A DNA stretch of 64,000 nt, from positions 1,984,001-2,048,000 of the forward strand of contig NZ_AP025144.1 in assembly GCF_019977755.1 (NCBI RefSeq). The letters are read 5' to 3'. Source of the DNA: Vibrio penaeicida. GTDB taxonomy: Bacteria; Pseudomonadota; Gammaproteobacteria; Enterobacterales; Vibrionaceae. The notes below the pieces were generated by a model. It had not been told where the DNA came from. It did not search any database and worked only from the letters and a program-made list of their open reading frames with translations. The position numbers and the translations under genes are program-made. Of the stretch, positions 18,789 through 27,127 are shown in pieces. The stretch's first letter is position 1, and the number at the start of each line of letters is the position of its first letter.

Positions 18789-19616
18789 TTATTGATTTCC
18801 TTTTACATCAAATTCCACTTTTTCTACTCCAGTAAATACCTGAAAACGCAATCCTTTTGCTCGTGCAATGGTCGTGATACCAAATTTTCTGGCCAAATCC
18901 AGACCCATTTGAGTGACACCAGATCGTGATAGCAAAACAGGAATACCCATTTGAGCCACTTTAATGACCATCTCTGATGTCAATCGACCCGTTGTATAGA
19001 AGATTTTGTCTTCTCCTGACTCCTGATTTAGCCACATTTCCCCAGCTAAGGTATCCACAGCATTGTGACGCCCGACATCTTCAACAAAAGAGAGAATGTC
19101 TTCTCGTCGGCACACAGCGCAACCATGAACACCGCCTGCTTTTTTATACGTGTCGTTGTGATGGGTTAGCGCCTCTAACGAGGCATAAATATCAGACTGT
19201 TTGGTCACTACGTTCGGAACTTGGTAGTTTTCCAGCTTTTTCATTACATTGCCGTACATGGTGCCCTGGCCACATCCCGACGTGACTGTTTTCTTCTTTA
19301 GCGCTTTTTCTAAGTGATCGGTATTTTCTTTGGTGATCACGGCTGCTGTACCAGTTTCCCAATCAATAATGACAGACTCAATGGCCGAAGGATCTTCAAT
19401 AAAGCTTTGGTTTTTTAAGTAACCCAAAACCAAAGCTTCAGGGCGTGAACCTAACGTCATCAAGGTTACAATTTCTTTCCAGTTCAGCATGACAGTGATA
19501 GGGCGCTCACATGCGATTTCTTTAACCATGCGCTCGCCATACTCATCAAACACCTCAACTTCTTGAGTTGGAGATGGGGTATTTCCGCTTTTTATTATTT
19601 TGGGTTGGTAAGACAC
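18789..19616 (-). CDS. fdhD: Formate dehydrogenase accessory sulfurtransferase
   Basis: FdhD passes sulfur from a cysteine desulfurase to the molybdenum cofactor of formate dehydrogenase, which needs the Mo=S ligand for activity. The 275-residue protein has family segments ERPITVMLNWKEIVTLMT, GGVHGCAVC, EDVGRHNAVDTLAGE, TTGRLTSEMVIKVAQMG and the C-terminal cofactor-binding stretch. E. coli FdhD carries a CxxC persulfide motif after the central linker; here the corresponding spot reads TSGCGQGT, with only one Cys. It is divergent from the fdh structural operon, which it serves. Confidence 0.9.
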   Translation of the reverse strand: MSYQPKIIKSGNTPSPTQEVEVFDEYGERMVKEIACERPITVMLNWKEIVTLMTLGSRPEALVLGYLKNQSFIEDPSAIESVIIDWETGTAAVITKENTDHLEKALKKKTVTSGCGQGTMYGNVMKKLENYQVPNVVTKQSDIYASLEALTHHNDTYKKAGGVHGCAVCRREDILSFVEDVGRHNAVDTLAGEMWLNQESGEDKIFYTTGRLTSEMVIKVAQMGIPVLLSRSGVTQMGLDLARKFGITTIARAKGLRFQVFTGVEKVEFDVKGNQ

Positions 19617-19766
19617 AGAGATTCCTTAACAGAGTGTTCTTTTTGAGTTCATTACAGCAATAACCCTGCCATTTTGTTTTGCCTTAATGCTCGTGCGTAG
19701 CTTTTGTTCATAGCGTTGGCGTAAGAATTGCTTCGACTGCTATGAGTATCAAAGTCTGAGTATAAG

Positions 19767-20210
19767 ATGAGAATTGAAATGTCATTGGAAAAGAGTGAAA
19801 ACCTTTGGACAATTGAATGCCAACTCGAGAGCCAGAACGTAGGAGAAGGGCGCTGGGTAACCCAACAATGGGAATGGAAAGGTGTGGATCTAAAGCCAAC
19901 CGAACCAAACCCATTAACTCTGGCGTTAGAGCTGTATAAAGATGAACGGACAGACTATCGGTTTAATCTAAGCTCGGTTCAACCCAAGCTATTCCTCGCT
20001 TTAGAAAACCTAGACACCTTAGAACCAGTGAAACTCACTGCATCTCAATCGGTTGCTGCCAGTTACCTTGATGGCGATTATTTAGTGCTTTCCATCGAAA
20101 TGCCCTTGCCGATTCAAGCGTGGATGGAAGCGTTCATAGGGCGGCATGGTGAACTTTTAGAACAGAAACGTAAAAAACGTAAAGGGGCGGGCAGAGCCAG
20201 TGGCAAGTGA
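19767..20210 (+). CDS. DUF3305 protein of the formate dehydrogenase locus
   Basis: A 147-residue cytoplasmic protein. The layout WTIECQLESQ..GEGRWVTQQWEWKGV..YRFNLSSVQPKLFLALE and VAASYLDGDYLVLSIEMP is that of DUF3305 proteins, which occur almost only beside formate dehydrogenase genes. Function is not established; an assembly role is inferred from context. The Lys/Arg-rich tail (KRKKRKGAGRASGK) overlaps the next gene by 11 bases. Start is ATG 19767; ATG 19779 is an alternative. Confidence 0.8.
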   Translation: MRIEMSLEKSENLWTIECQLESQNVGEGRWVTQQWEWKGVDLKPTEPNPLTLALELYKDERTDYRFNLSSVQPKLFLALENLDTLEPVKLTASQSVAASYLDGDYLVLSIEMPLPIQAWMEAFIGRHGELLEQKRKKRKGAGRASGK

Positions 20211-20832
20211 TTTTTTAAAGCGTTGGTCGCAGCGCAAATTACAAGAAGACGACAAACAACAAACGTTGCTTACAAGCGAAGAATACAGCCTTTTAGACAA
20301 AGAAGACGAGGACATAGTCGATATCGCGGATGCTGAGGCTATTGAAGAAACTGACGTTTACGAAAATGCGGGCGCTTGCGAAAGTAAAACGTCTACAGAA
20401 CTTCCGCTAGAAGATGAAGATCCATCGGATGAGCCATCTGTAGCAACGTTATTGAGCAAAGGAGCAGAAACAGCCGTTAAGAAAGCCGCATTAAAAAAGC
20501 TTTTCCTAAGTGGCAAATTCAGTGAGGTCGACGCCTTGAATGACTACGATCACGACTATTCGAAGGTAGGCAACCTCACCCAAGAAGCCGCTGAAAAGCT
20601 AAGAGGCTGGGTGAAAGAGCAGTTAGACGAAGAGACTGAAGAAGAAAATAAAGAAATAGCTAAGAAAGACAGGGAATTAAAGGAAAATGAAAGTACAAGC
20701 TCTGAAGAATTATTACCGCAGTCAGAAGCGCTTGAAGCAAACTCTGGTGAACCAAAAATAGAAGAAAATAAGCCTCAAGCTGAAGAAATTGAGCCTAGTT
20801 CAGGAGTGAACGAGACAAAATATACCACATAG
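20200..20832 (+). CDS. DUF3306 protein of the formate dehydrogenase locus
   Basis: A 210-residue, very acidic cytoplasmic protein. It starts at GTG 20200 inside the DUF3305 gene and opens with DFLKRWSQRKLQ, the hallmark of DUF3306. A conserved middle (VATLLSKGAETAVKKAALKK, then KFSEVDALNDYDHDY) is followed by a Glu-rich, low-complexity tail from about residue 145. DUF3305 and DUF3306 travel together with periplasmic formate dehydrogenases in proteobacteria. The role is unknown, probably maturation of the enzyme. Confidence 0.82.
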   Translation: MASDFLKRWSQRKLQEDDKQQTLLTSEEYSLLDKEDEDIVDIADAEAIEETDVYENAGACESKTSTELPLEDEDPSDEPSVATLLSKGAETAVKKAALKKLFLSGKFSEVDALNDYDHDYSKVGNLTQEAAEKLRGWVKEQLDEETEEENKEIAKKDRELKENESTSSEELLPQSEALEANSGEPKIEENKPQAEEIEPSSGVNETKYTT

Positions 20833-20871
20833 AAAGTAGGTACATTTTGACTCCTTGCTTATAAAACAACC

Positions 20872-20888
20872 TGCGACAAATTGTCACA
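20872..20888. promoter_or_regulatory. Imperfect palindrome, possible operator
   Basis: TGCGACAAATTGTCACA is symmetric around its central base except for one pair. It lies in the 172-base gap before the polyferredoxin gene and resembles a CRP-type half-site pair, but the spacing is seven instead of six bases. The binding protein is not identified. Confidence 0.3.
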
Positions 20889-21004
20889 ACCATTTAACCT
20901 TGCGCACAAAACGCAAACATCAAATACACCATTTTTTCAATAGACTGCGGTTGGATCGCTAATTGCTTTACTGGTTCTTAAATGAGCGGAATACACGCTC
21001 ACAC

Positions 21005-22729
21005 ATGGAACATAAAGCGATGTTAGAACCAAAAGCAATGTTAAAACAAAAAATTCAAAATGCTTCTAGCGTGAATGGACGAGCAAGAGCAGCAGCGTTA
21101 ACCAACACTGTGGAGCTGACCAACCTAATTCCCCCAACGGTCAGCTACCACAGTGGGGGTCACACACTGGTTATTGGTCCATTTTCAATCCTTTCCGAGA
21201 TCGAAATGCAGCTTGATTCACTTTCATCTCTTACCCTGCTGTGTACCGAACAAGATGCCGATAGAAGCCAGCTGATCGATCCGTCTCGCCTCTATTTTGG
21301 TCAACAGCCCAACGTTCAAGGTTTTCTTGGTGCCTTTAAGGTTACCGTGAACCATCATGGAACTGACGTGAATTTAGCTACGGCAGCTATTGGTCACGAC
21401 TGCTTCGATATTGTGCTGGATATGACTCTTAACGGCATAATGAGCGAAGAAGTGCCTGTACCCGGTTATTTCCCATGTGGACGTGGATACCCAACGTTAC
21501 CTGAAGCCTTAGAGTCCATACCAGATCTCATGGGTACGTTTGATAAGCCTAAGTATTTCCGATTAGATACCGACAAATGCGCCCACAGCTCGCGCGGTAT
21601 TAAAGGGTGTGACCGCTGTGTAGACGCCTGCCCAGCAGGCGCACTTACGAGCGATGGTAATGACCAAATTGGGCATAAGATTCAGATAAATCCTTACCTA
21701 TGCCAAGGCGTTGGAACTTGTGCAACAGCCTGTCCAACAGAAGCGATCCACTACGCCATTCCCGAACCTGTTCAAACCCAATCGTTCGTTGAAAAGCTGC
21801 TAGCCAATTATAAAGAGGCGGGTGGGGAGAACCCCATCATTTTGTTTTGTAGCAGTCGACACGAAAGTTACAACGCGATGGCGTTAGATTCGCTACCTGA
21901 CAACGTTATACCCGTTGAACTAGAGGAACTGCCTTCAGTAGGAATGGATACGTGGTTCGCAGCATTAGTCAATAGCGCAGGTCAGGTGATGTTTGCTGCC
22001 AGTAAAAAAATGCCTCCGACAATTCTAAGAGTGTTAGGGCAAGAAGTAGATACCGCCCAAACACTGCTTAGCCAAATGAACTTAGATCCTTCTCGTATTC
22101 AAATTTTGTATTTAGAAGAGCTGAAAGACGGTGAGCCTATTTTGCGAGATTCTCATCAAATGCCTTCTCTTTTAAGTACACCAGTTGGTGTATTAAACGG
22201 TTCGAAAAGAGAGCGCCTTTACTTAGCACTCGATTCACTAGCGGCTAGCCACATTCCCGTTCAAACCATTACCAACATTCCGACCAGTGCGCCTTTTGGC
22301 AATGTAAGTTGTGTCGGTAAAGATTGCACTTTATGCATGGGCTGCGTTGCGGTGTGTCCAACAGGGGCACTTCATAATGACGGTGTTTCACCACAACTAA
22401 ACTTTGTGGAGCAAGACTGCATTCAATGTGGAATGTGTGAAAAAGCCTGTCCAGAGAACGCGCTAACACTTACACCAAGGTTTAACTGGGACGCAACCCA
22501 GCGCAAACAGGTTCAAGTTATTCATCAAGAAAAAGCCGCAGAATGTTTACGATGTGGTAAACAATTCGCCCCTCAATCTATGATCGACATGCTTCAAAAC
22601 AAGTTACGCGGTCACTCCCATTTTTCTGATGAGTTAGCCATTAACAGGATTGCAATGTGCGAGGACTGCCGTGTCGTCGATATGTTTAATAGCTTGGCTG
22701 ACCAGCCTGAAAAGCAGCTCAATGTGTAA
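21005..22729 (+). CDS. 4Fe-4S polyferredoxin of the formate dehydrogenase locus
   Basis: A 574-residue cytoplasmic iron-sulfur protein. It holds four [4Fe-4S] ferredoxin-type Cys clusters in two pairs: CDRCVDACPAGAL with CQGVGTCATACPTEAI (about residues 200-255), and CTLCMGCVAVCPTGAL with CIQCGMCEKACPENAL (about 440-495). Between the pairs lies a flavodoxin/MvhD-like region (NPIILFCSSRHESYNAMA). The C-terminus adds CLRCGKQF and CEDCR, a likely metal knuckle. It stands first in the chaperone-FdhABC operon, ten bases before the TorD-like gene. The role is probably electron transfer or cofactor supply during maturation. The start is uncertain: ATG 21005 lacks a good ribosome site, and TTG 20963 or ATG 21020 are possible. 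Confidence 0.8.
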   Translation: MEHKAMLEPKAMLKQKIQNASSVNGRARAAALTNTVELTNLIPPTVSYHSGGHTLVIGPFSILSEIEMQLDSLSSLTLLCTEQDADRSQLIDPSRLYFGQQPNVQGFLGAFKVTVNHHGTDVNLATAAIGHDCFDIVLDMTLNGIMSEEVPVPGYFPCGRGYPTLPEALESIPDLMGTFDKPKYFRLDTDKCAHSSRGIKGCDRCVDACPAGALTSDGNDQIGHKIQINPYLCQGVGTCATACPTEAIHYAIPEPVQTQSFVEKLLANYKEAGGENPIILFCSSRHESYNAMALDSLPDNVIPVELEELPSVGMDTWFAALVNSAGQVMFAASKKMPPTILRVLGQEVDTAQTLLSQMNLDPSRIQILYLEELKDGEPILRDSHQMPSLLSTPVGVLNGSKRERLYLALDSLAASHIPVQTITNIPTSAPFGNVSCVGKDCTLCMGCVAVCPTGALHNDGVSPQLNFVEQDCIQCGMCEKACPENALTLTPRFNWDATQRKQVQVIHQEKAAECLRCGKQFAPQSMIDMLQNKLRGHSHFSDELAINRIAMCEDCRVVDMFNSLADQPEKQLNV

Positions 22730-22738
22730 GGGAAGCGA

Positions 22739-23368
22739 ATGAACGACACTCACCCAGTCCAACCTCAAACATCAGTCCATTCACAAGAATCAGTGCATTC
22801 TCAAACCTCAATGCGTTCTGATATCTATGCGCTACTTGCCACTGTGTTTCGTGCTGCACCCAGCCAAGAAGTGCTGGATTGGATAAAAGAGCTCGAAGTC
22901 AGCGAGCACGCTGATAGCAAAATGGCGAAAGCATGGAACAACTTAAGAAACGCCGCTGGTTTGTATACCCACGAAGATATTCAACAGGAATACCAAGATC
23001 TGTTTATAGGAATTGGGCGAGGTGAAGTGATGCCTTTTGCTTCGTGGCACTTAACCGGTTCTTTAATGGAAAAACCACTTGCTGCGATTCGACAAGATCT
23101 CATGCGAATGGGGTTCACTCGAAACGATGAAACGAAAGAACCGGAAGACCATTTAGCTGCATTGTGCGAAGTCATGTCTTTACTGGATTCTGAGACGGAG
23201 CAAAACGCGTTTTTTAACCGCCATATTCAACCTTGGTTTGAATCATTAGCTAGGCAAATTCGGGAAGCAGAAAGCGCTCGTTTTTACGCCGCTATGGCAA
23301 CCGTATTACACCAATTCTTGCTTATTGAGCAGGTTCGCTTTGCGCGAGTACCTGTTCGAGAAGCGTAG
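22739..23368 (+). CDS. TorD/DmsD-type chaperone for formate dehydrogenase
   Basis: An all-helical cytoplasmic chaperone of 209 residues that should bind the Tat signal of the molybdoenzyme and hold it until the cofactor is in place. The TorD-family core is visible as EYQDLFIGIGRGEVMPFASW (family Y-x-x-L-F-x-G-x-G...P..S.Y) and EPEDHLAALCEVMSLL. The first 24 residues are a repetitive His/Ser/Gln-rich lead (SVHSQESVHSQTSMRS). The ribosome site AAGGGAAG precedes the ATG. It is sandwiched between the polyferredoxin gene and the Tat miniprotein gene. Confidence 0.88.
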   Translation: MNDTHPVQPQTSVHSQESVHSQTSMRSDIYALLATVFRAAPSQEVLDWIKELEVSEHADSKMAKAWNNLRNAAGLYTHEDIQQEYQDLFIGIGRGEVMPFASWHLTGSLMEKPLAAIRQDLMRMGFTRNDETKEPEDHLAALCEVMSLLDSETEQNAFFNRHIQPWFESLARQIREAESARFYAAMATVLHQFLLIEQVRFARVPVREA

Positions 23369-23436
23369 ATGAAAACGAATGAATAACTAGAGATGCAGAG
23401 CATCCACTCAATGGGCACTGAATCATGGAGCACCCT

Positions 23437-23631
23437 ATGAAAGATAAACAAGCCATCGATACACGCCGCCGAGATCTGCTTAAGGGATTAAGTACGGCAG
23501 CAGTAGCCGGCACGCTTGCCGCAGGGACATCTACGGCCGCTTCAGCAAACGAAGCTAAGCCAGAGGTGGAAGAGACAACCACTGGATATAAAGAAACTCA
23601 ACATATCCGTGATTATTACGACACCCTATAA
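23437..23631 (+). CDS. Tat-signal miniprotein of the formate dehydrogenase locus
   Basis: A 64-residue protein made almost wholly of a twin-arginine signal (TRRRDLLKGLSTAAVAGTLA, cleavage likely near ASA-NE) plus a mature part of about 28 residues ending HIRDYYDTL. The ATG at 23437 is preferred because GGAG lies six bases upstream. Such short Tat proteins recur between the chaperone and the catalytic subunit of this type of formate dehydrogenase. Export with, or as a subunit of, the enzyme is inferred. It ends 11 bases before fdhA. Confidence 0.75.
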   Translation: MKDKQAIDTRRRDLLKGLSTAAVAGTLAAGTSTAASANEAKPEVEETTTGYKETQHIRDYYDTL

Positions 23632-23642
23632 GGAGCAATGGA

Positions 23643-26498
23643 ATGAAACTTACCAAGCGTTCCGATAGCGTAAACAAGGAAGAAAGCCAAATCGGATTGA
23701 GCCGTCGTTCTTTTATGAAGAACTCGACACTGGCAGCAGGGGGAGCCGCTGTCGGCGCTTCTATGTTTGCGCCGGGGATGATGCGCAAGGCAAACGCAAA
23801 AACCGTCGCCTCAACGGTACCCACCGAAATTAAGCGCACCATCTGTTCACACTGTTCTGTAGGTTGCGGCATTTACGCCGAGGTACAAAATGGCGTGTGG
23901 ACAGGGCAAGAACCTGCGTTTGATCACCCATTTAATGCGGGTGGGCACTGCGCCAAAGGTGCAGCTCTGCGTGAGCACGGACATGGGGAAAGACGCCTCA
24001 AATACCCAATGAAGTTAGAAGGCGGTAAATGGAAGCAAATGAGCTGGGAAGATGCCATCGAAGAAATTGGTAATAAAACGCTCGAAATTCGTAAAGAGTC
24101 GGGTCCTGATTCTGTTTACTTCTTAGGCAGTGCAAAACACAGCAACGAACAAGCTTACATGTTCCGTAAGATGGCCTCCTTGTGGGGAACCAATAACGTC
24201 GACCACCAAGCGCGTATTTGTCACTCCACCACGGTCGCTGGTGTAGCGAACACTTGGGGTTACGGTGCGATGACCAACTCCTTTAACGACATGCATAACT
24301 GCAAGTCCATGCTGTTTATTGGCTCTAACCCAGCGGAAGCACACCCCGTTGCGATGCAGCATATTCTCATCGCAAAAGAAAAGAACAACTGTAAGATCGT
24401 GGTTGCGGATCCTCGCCGTACGCGTACCGCAGCTAAATCCGATCATTACGTATCCCTTCGTCCTGGCTCTGATGTCGCGTTCATTTGGGGCATTTTATGG
24501 CATGTATTCAAAAACAACTGGGAAGACAAAGAGTTCATTCGCCAGCGCGTTTTTGGCATGGACGAAATCAAGAAAGAAGTCGCTCGCTGGACACCGGAAG
24601 AAGTTGAGCGTGTTGCTGGCGTAAGTGAAAAAGAAGTCTATAAAACAGCCAAACTCCTATCAGAGAACAGACCCGGGTGCGTAGTATGGTGTATGGGCGG
24701 AACTCAACACACCACAGGTAACAACAATACTCGTGCTTACTGCGTGCTTGAATTGGCGCTGGGCAACATCGGTAAGAGTGGCGGTGGCGCGAATATCTTC
24801 CGTGGTCACGATAATGTACAAGGCGCGACAGACTTAGGCGTCCTTTCTCATACGCTACCAGGATATTACGGGCTGTCGAATGGCGCTTGGAAACACTGGT
24901 CAAAGGTGTGGGATTTGGATTACGACTGGGTACAAAAGCGCTTCGATCAAGACGAATACCGCGGTAAAAAGCCGATGAACAACATGGGTATCCCTGTTTC
25001 GCGTTGGATTGATGGCGTACTAGAAAACAAAGACGCCATCGAGCAGAAAGACAACATTCGCGCCATGTTCTATTGGGGGCACGCCGTAAACTCCCAAACT
25101 CGTGGTGTTGAAATGAAGAAAGCGATGGAACAGTTGGACATGATGGTGATTGTCGATCCTTATCCAACCGTTGCTGCTGTAATGAATGATCGTAAAGACG
25201 GTATCTACTTGTTGCCTGCCACCACACAATTCGAAACCTATGGCAGCGTAACGGCGTCTAACCGATCCTTGCAATGGCGAGACAAAGTGGTTGAGCCTTT
25301 GTTTGAATCGAAACCCGATCACGAAATCATGTATCTGCTTTCTAAAAAGCTCGGCTTTTCTGATCAGCTGTTCAAAAACATCAAAGTGAATAAGAACGAA
25401 CCTTTGGTGGAGGACATCACCCGTGAGATCAACCGCGGTATGTGGACGATAGGCTATACAGGACAAAGCCCAGAGCGTTTGAAAGATCACCAGAAAAACT
25501 GGCACACGTTCCATAAAACATCGCTAGAAGCGGAAGGGGGACCCGCTCATGGTGAAACCTACGGGCTACCTTGGCCTTGTTGGGGAACACCAGAAATGAA
25601 ACACCCTGGAACTCACATCCTTTACAACACATCCAAACCCGTGGCTGAAGGTGGTGGTAATTTCCGCGCTCGATTCGGAGTGGAGTTTGAGGGCAAAAAC
25701 CTGCTCGCAGAAGACAGTTACTCGAAAGGCTGTGAACTGGAAGATGGGTTCCCAGAATTCAGCGACAAACTACTGAAATCTCTAGGTTGGTGGAATGATC
25801 TCACCGAAGCGGAGAAAGCCGCAGCGGAAGGAAAAAACTGGAAAACCGATCTTTCTGGGGGCATTCAAAGAGTCGCAATCAGTCATGGGTGTATTCCTTT
25901 TGGTAACGCGAAGGCACGCGCCGTCGTTTGGACTTTCCCCGATAGAGTGCCATTGCACAGAGAACCCCTTTACACGCCACGTCGTGATTTGGTTGCCGAC
26001 TACCCAACGTGGGACGACAAAGAATCCATCTATCGTTTGCCGACGATGTACAAATCCATTCAGGACCAAGATAAATCCGCTAAGTACCCAATCATCCTTA
26101 CGTCTGGGCGTTTGGTTGAATACGAAGGAGGGGGCGAGGAAACACGTTCAAACCCTTGGCTAGCTGAACTTCAACAAGAAATGTTTGTTGAGGTGAATCC
26201 GAAAGACGCGAACGACTTAGGATTCAGAGATGGCGATATGGTCTGGGTAGAAGGTGCTGAGAAAGGAAGAATTCACGTGAAAGCCATGGTTACACGCAGA
26301 GTGAAACCAGGTATGGCGTTTGTTCCTTTCCACTTTGGTGGCAAGTTCCAGGGTAAGGACCTACGCGATAAGTACCCTGAAGGCACGGATCCGTATGTTG
26401 TGGGTGAAGCTGCGAATACCGCGACCACCTACGGTTATGATCCCGTTACTCAAATGCAGGAGAGTAAGGTGACTCTCTGCAACATCAGTAAAGCGTAA
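23643..26498 (+). CDS. fdhA: Formate dehydrogenase catalytic subunit, Cys type
   Basis: A molybdopterin-guanine-dinucleotide enzyme that oxidises formate to CO2 in the periplasm. Of 951 residues, the first 50 are a Tat signal (SRRSFMK). The [4Fe-4S] site CSHCSVGCGIY follows at about residue 68. The metal ligand is Cys193 in ARICHSTTVAG, where E. coli FdnG has selenocysteine (QGRVUHGPTVA), so no selenium is needed. Further molybdoenzyme motifs are GSNPAEAHPVAMQHI, VVADPRRTRTA and the C-terminal dinucleotide-binding domain (YPIILTSGRLVEYEGGG). The ribosome site GGAG lies seven bases before the ATG. fdhB follows after 11 bases. Confidence 0.95.
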   Translation: MKLTKRSDSVNKEESQIGLSRRSFMKNSTLAAGGAAVGASMFAPGMMRKANAKTVASTVPTEIKRTICSHCSVGCGIYAEVQNGVWTGQEPAFDHPFNAGGHCAKGAALREHGHGERRLKYPMKLEGGKWKQMSWEDAIEEIGNKTLEIRKESGPDSVYFLGSAKHSNEQAYMFRKMASLWGTNNVDHQARICHSTTVAGVANTWGYGAMTNSFNDMHNCKSMLFIGSNPAEAHPVAMQHILIAKEKNNCKIVVADPRRTRTAAKSDHYVSLRPGSDVAFIWGILWHVFKNNWEDKEFIRQRVFGMDEIKKEVARWTPEEVERVAGVSEKEVYKTAKLLSENRPGCVVWCMGGTQHTTGNNNTRAYCVLELALGNIGKSGGGANIFRGHDNVQGATDLGVLSHTLPGYYGLSNGAWKHWSKVWDLDYDWVQKRFDQDEYRGKKPMNNMGIPVSRWIDGVLENKDAIEQKDNIRAMFYWGHAVNSQTRGVEMKKAMEQLDMMVIVDPYPTVAAVMNDRKDGIYLLPATTQFETYGSVTASNRSLQWRDKVVEPLFESKPDHEIMYLLSKKLGFSDQLFKNIKVNKNEPLVEDITREINRGMWTIGYTGQSPERLKDHQKNWHTFHKTSLEAEGGPAHGETYGLPWPCWGTPEMKHPGTHILYNTSKPVAEGGGNFRARFGVEFEGKNLLAEDSYSKGCELEDGFPEFSDKLLKSLGWWNDLTEAEKAAAEGKNWKTDLSGGIQRVAISHGCIPFGNAKARAVVWTFPDRVPLHREPLYTPRRDLVADYPTWDDKESIYRLPTMYKSIQDQDKSAKYPIILTSGRLVEYEGGGEETRSNPWLAELQQEMFVEVNPKDANDLGFRDGDMVWVEGAEKGRIHVKAMVTRRVKPGMAFVPFHFGGKFQGKDLRDKYPEGTDPYVVGEAANTATTYGYDPVTQMQESKVTLCNISKA

Positions 26499-26509
26499 GG
26501 AGTCATAAA

Positions 26510-27118
26510 ATGGCTAAGATGAAATTCCTATGTGACACCAAGCGTTGTATTGAATGTAATGGTTGTGTCACCGCCTGTAAAAATGAAAACGATGATGCCC
26601 TTGAATGGGGCATTCAACGCCGCCGTGTTGTCACATTGAACGATGGGCAATCCGGTGAGAACTCCATTTCTGTTGCGTGTATGCACTGTACCGATGCGCC
26701 TTGTATGGCGGTGTGCCCTACAGATTGTTTCAGCCAAACCGAAGATGGCATTGTTCTACACAATAAAGATCTTTGTATTGGTTGCGGCTACTGTCTGTTT
26801 GCCTGCCCGTTTGGTGCGCCACAATTCCCTAGCACGTCGGCATTTGGCGAGCGTGGGAAAATGGACAAATGTACCTTCTGTGCTGGAGGTCCTGAGACAG
26901 AAAATGGCTCTACAGAGGAGCGCGCAAAATACGGTGCAAACCGCGTTGCTGAAGGGAAATTGCCCATGTGTGCAGAACTTTGCTCGACGAAAGCCTTGTT
27001 GGCTGGCGATGCGAATACCGTTTCGGACATTTTCCGTCAGAGGATGGTTGAGCGCGGCGGAAGAGGCGCAGGCTGGACTAATGGTGAAGATTTGGCATTT
27101 GACGCGACCAAAAGTTAG
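26510..27118 (+). CDS. fdhB: Formate dehydrogenase iron-sulfur subunit
   Basis: A 202-residue electron-transfer subunit with four [4Fe-4S] clusters, judged from CDTKRCIECNGCVTACKN, CMHCTDAPCMAVCP, CIGCGYCLFACP and the split set CTFC..CAELCSTKAL. It carries electrons from the FdhA cluster to the cytochrome b subunit. Unlike E. coli FdnH it has no C-terminal transmembrane anchor and no signal of its own, so it is presumably exported with FdhA by the Tat system. Ribosome site AAGGAG; fdhC follows after nine bases. Confidence 0.93.
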   Translation: MAKMKFLCDTKRCIECNGCVTACKNENDDALEWGIQRRRVVTLNDGQSGENSISVACMHCTDAPCMAVCPTDCFSQTEDGIVLHNKDLCIGCGYCLFACPFGAPQFPSTSAFGERGKMDKCTFCAGGPETENGSTEERAKYGANRVAEGKLPMCAELCSTKALLAGDANTVSDIFRQRMVERGGRGAGWTNGEDLAFDATKS

Positions 27119-27127
27119 AGAGGCATA

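Noticed and set aside
20872..20888. CRP site
   Set aside because: Half-sites are separated by seven, not six, bases; kept only as an unassigned palindrome.
24568..25227. 219-codon minus-strand ORF inside fdhA
   Set aside because: Lies wholly antisense to a strongly conserved gene and has an implausible Arg/Ser/Cys-rich composition.
23643..26498. Selenocysteine formate dehydrogenase
   Set aside because: The catalytic codon at 24219 is TGT (Cys) and there is no in-frame TGA in the gene.
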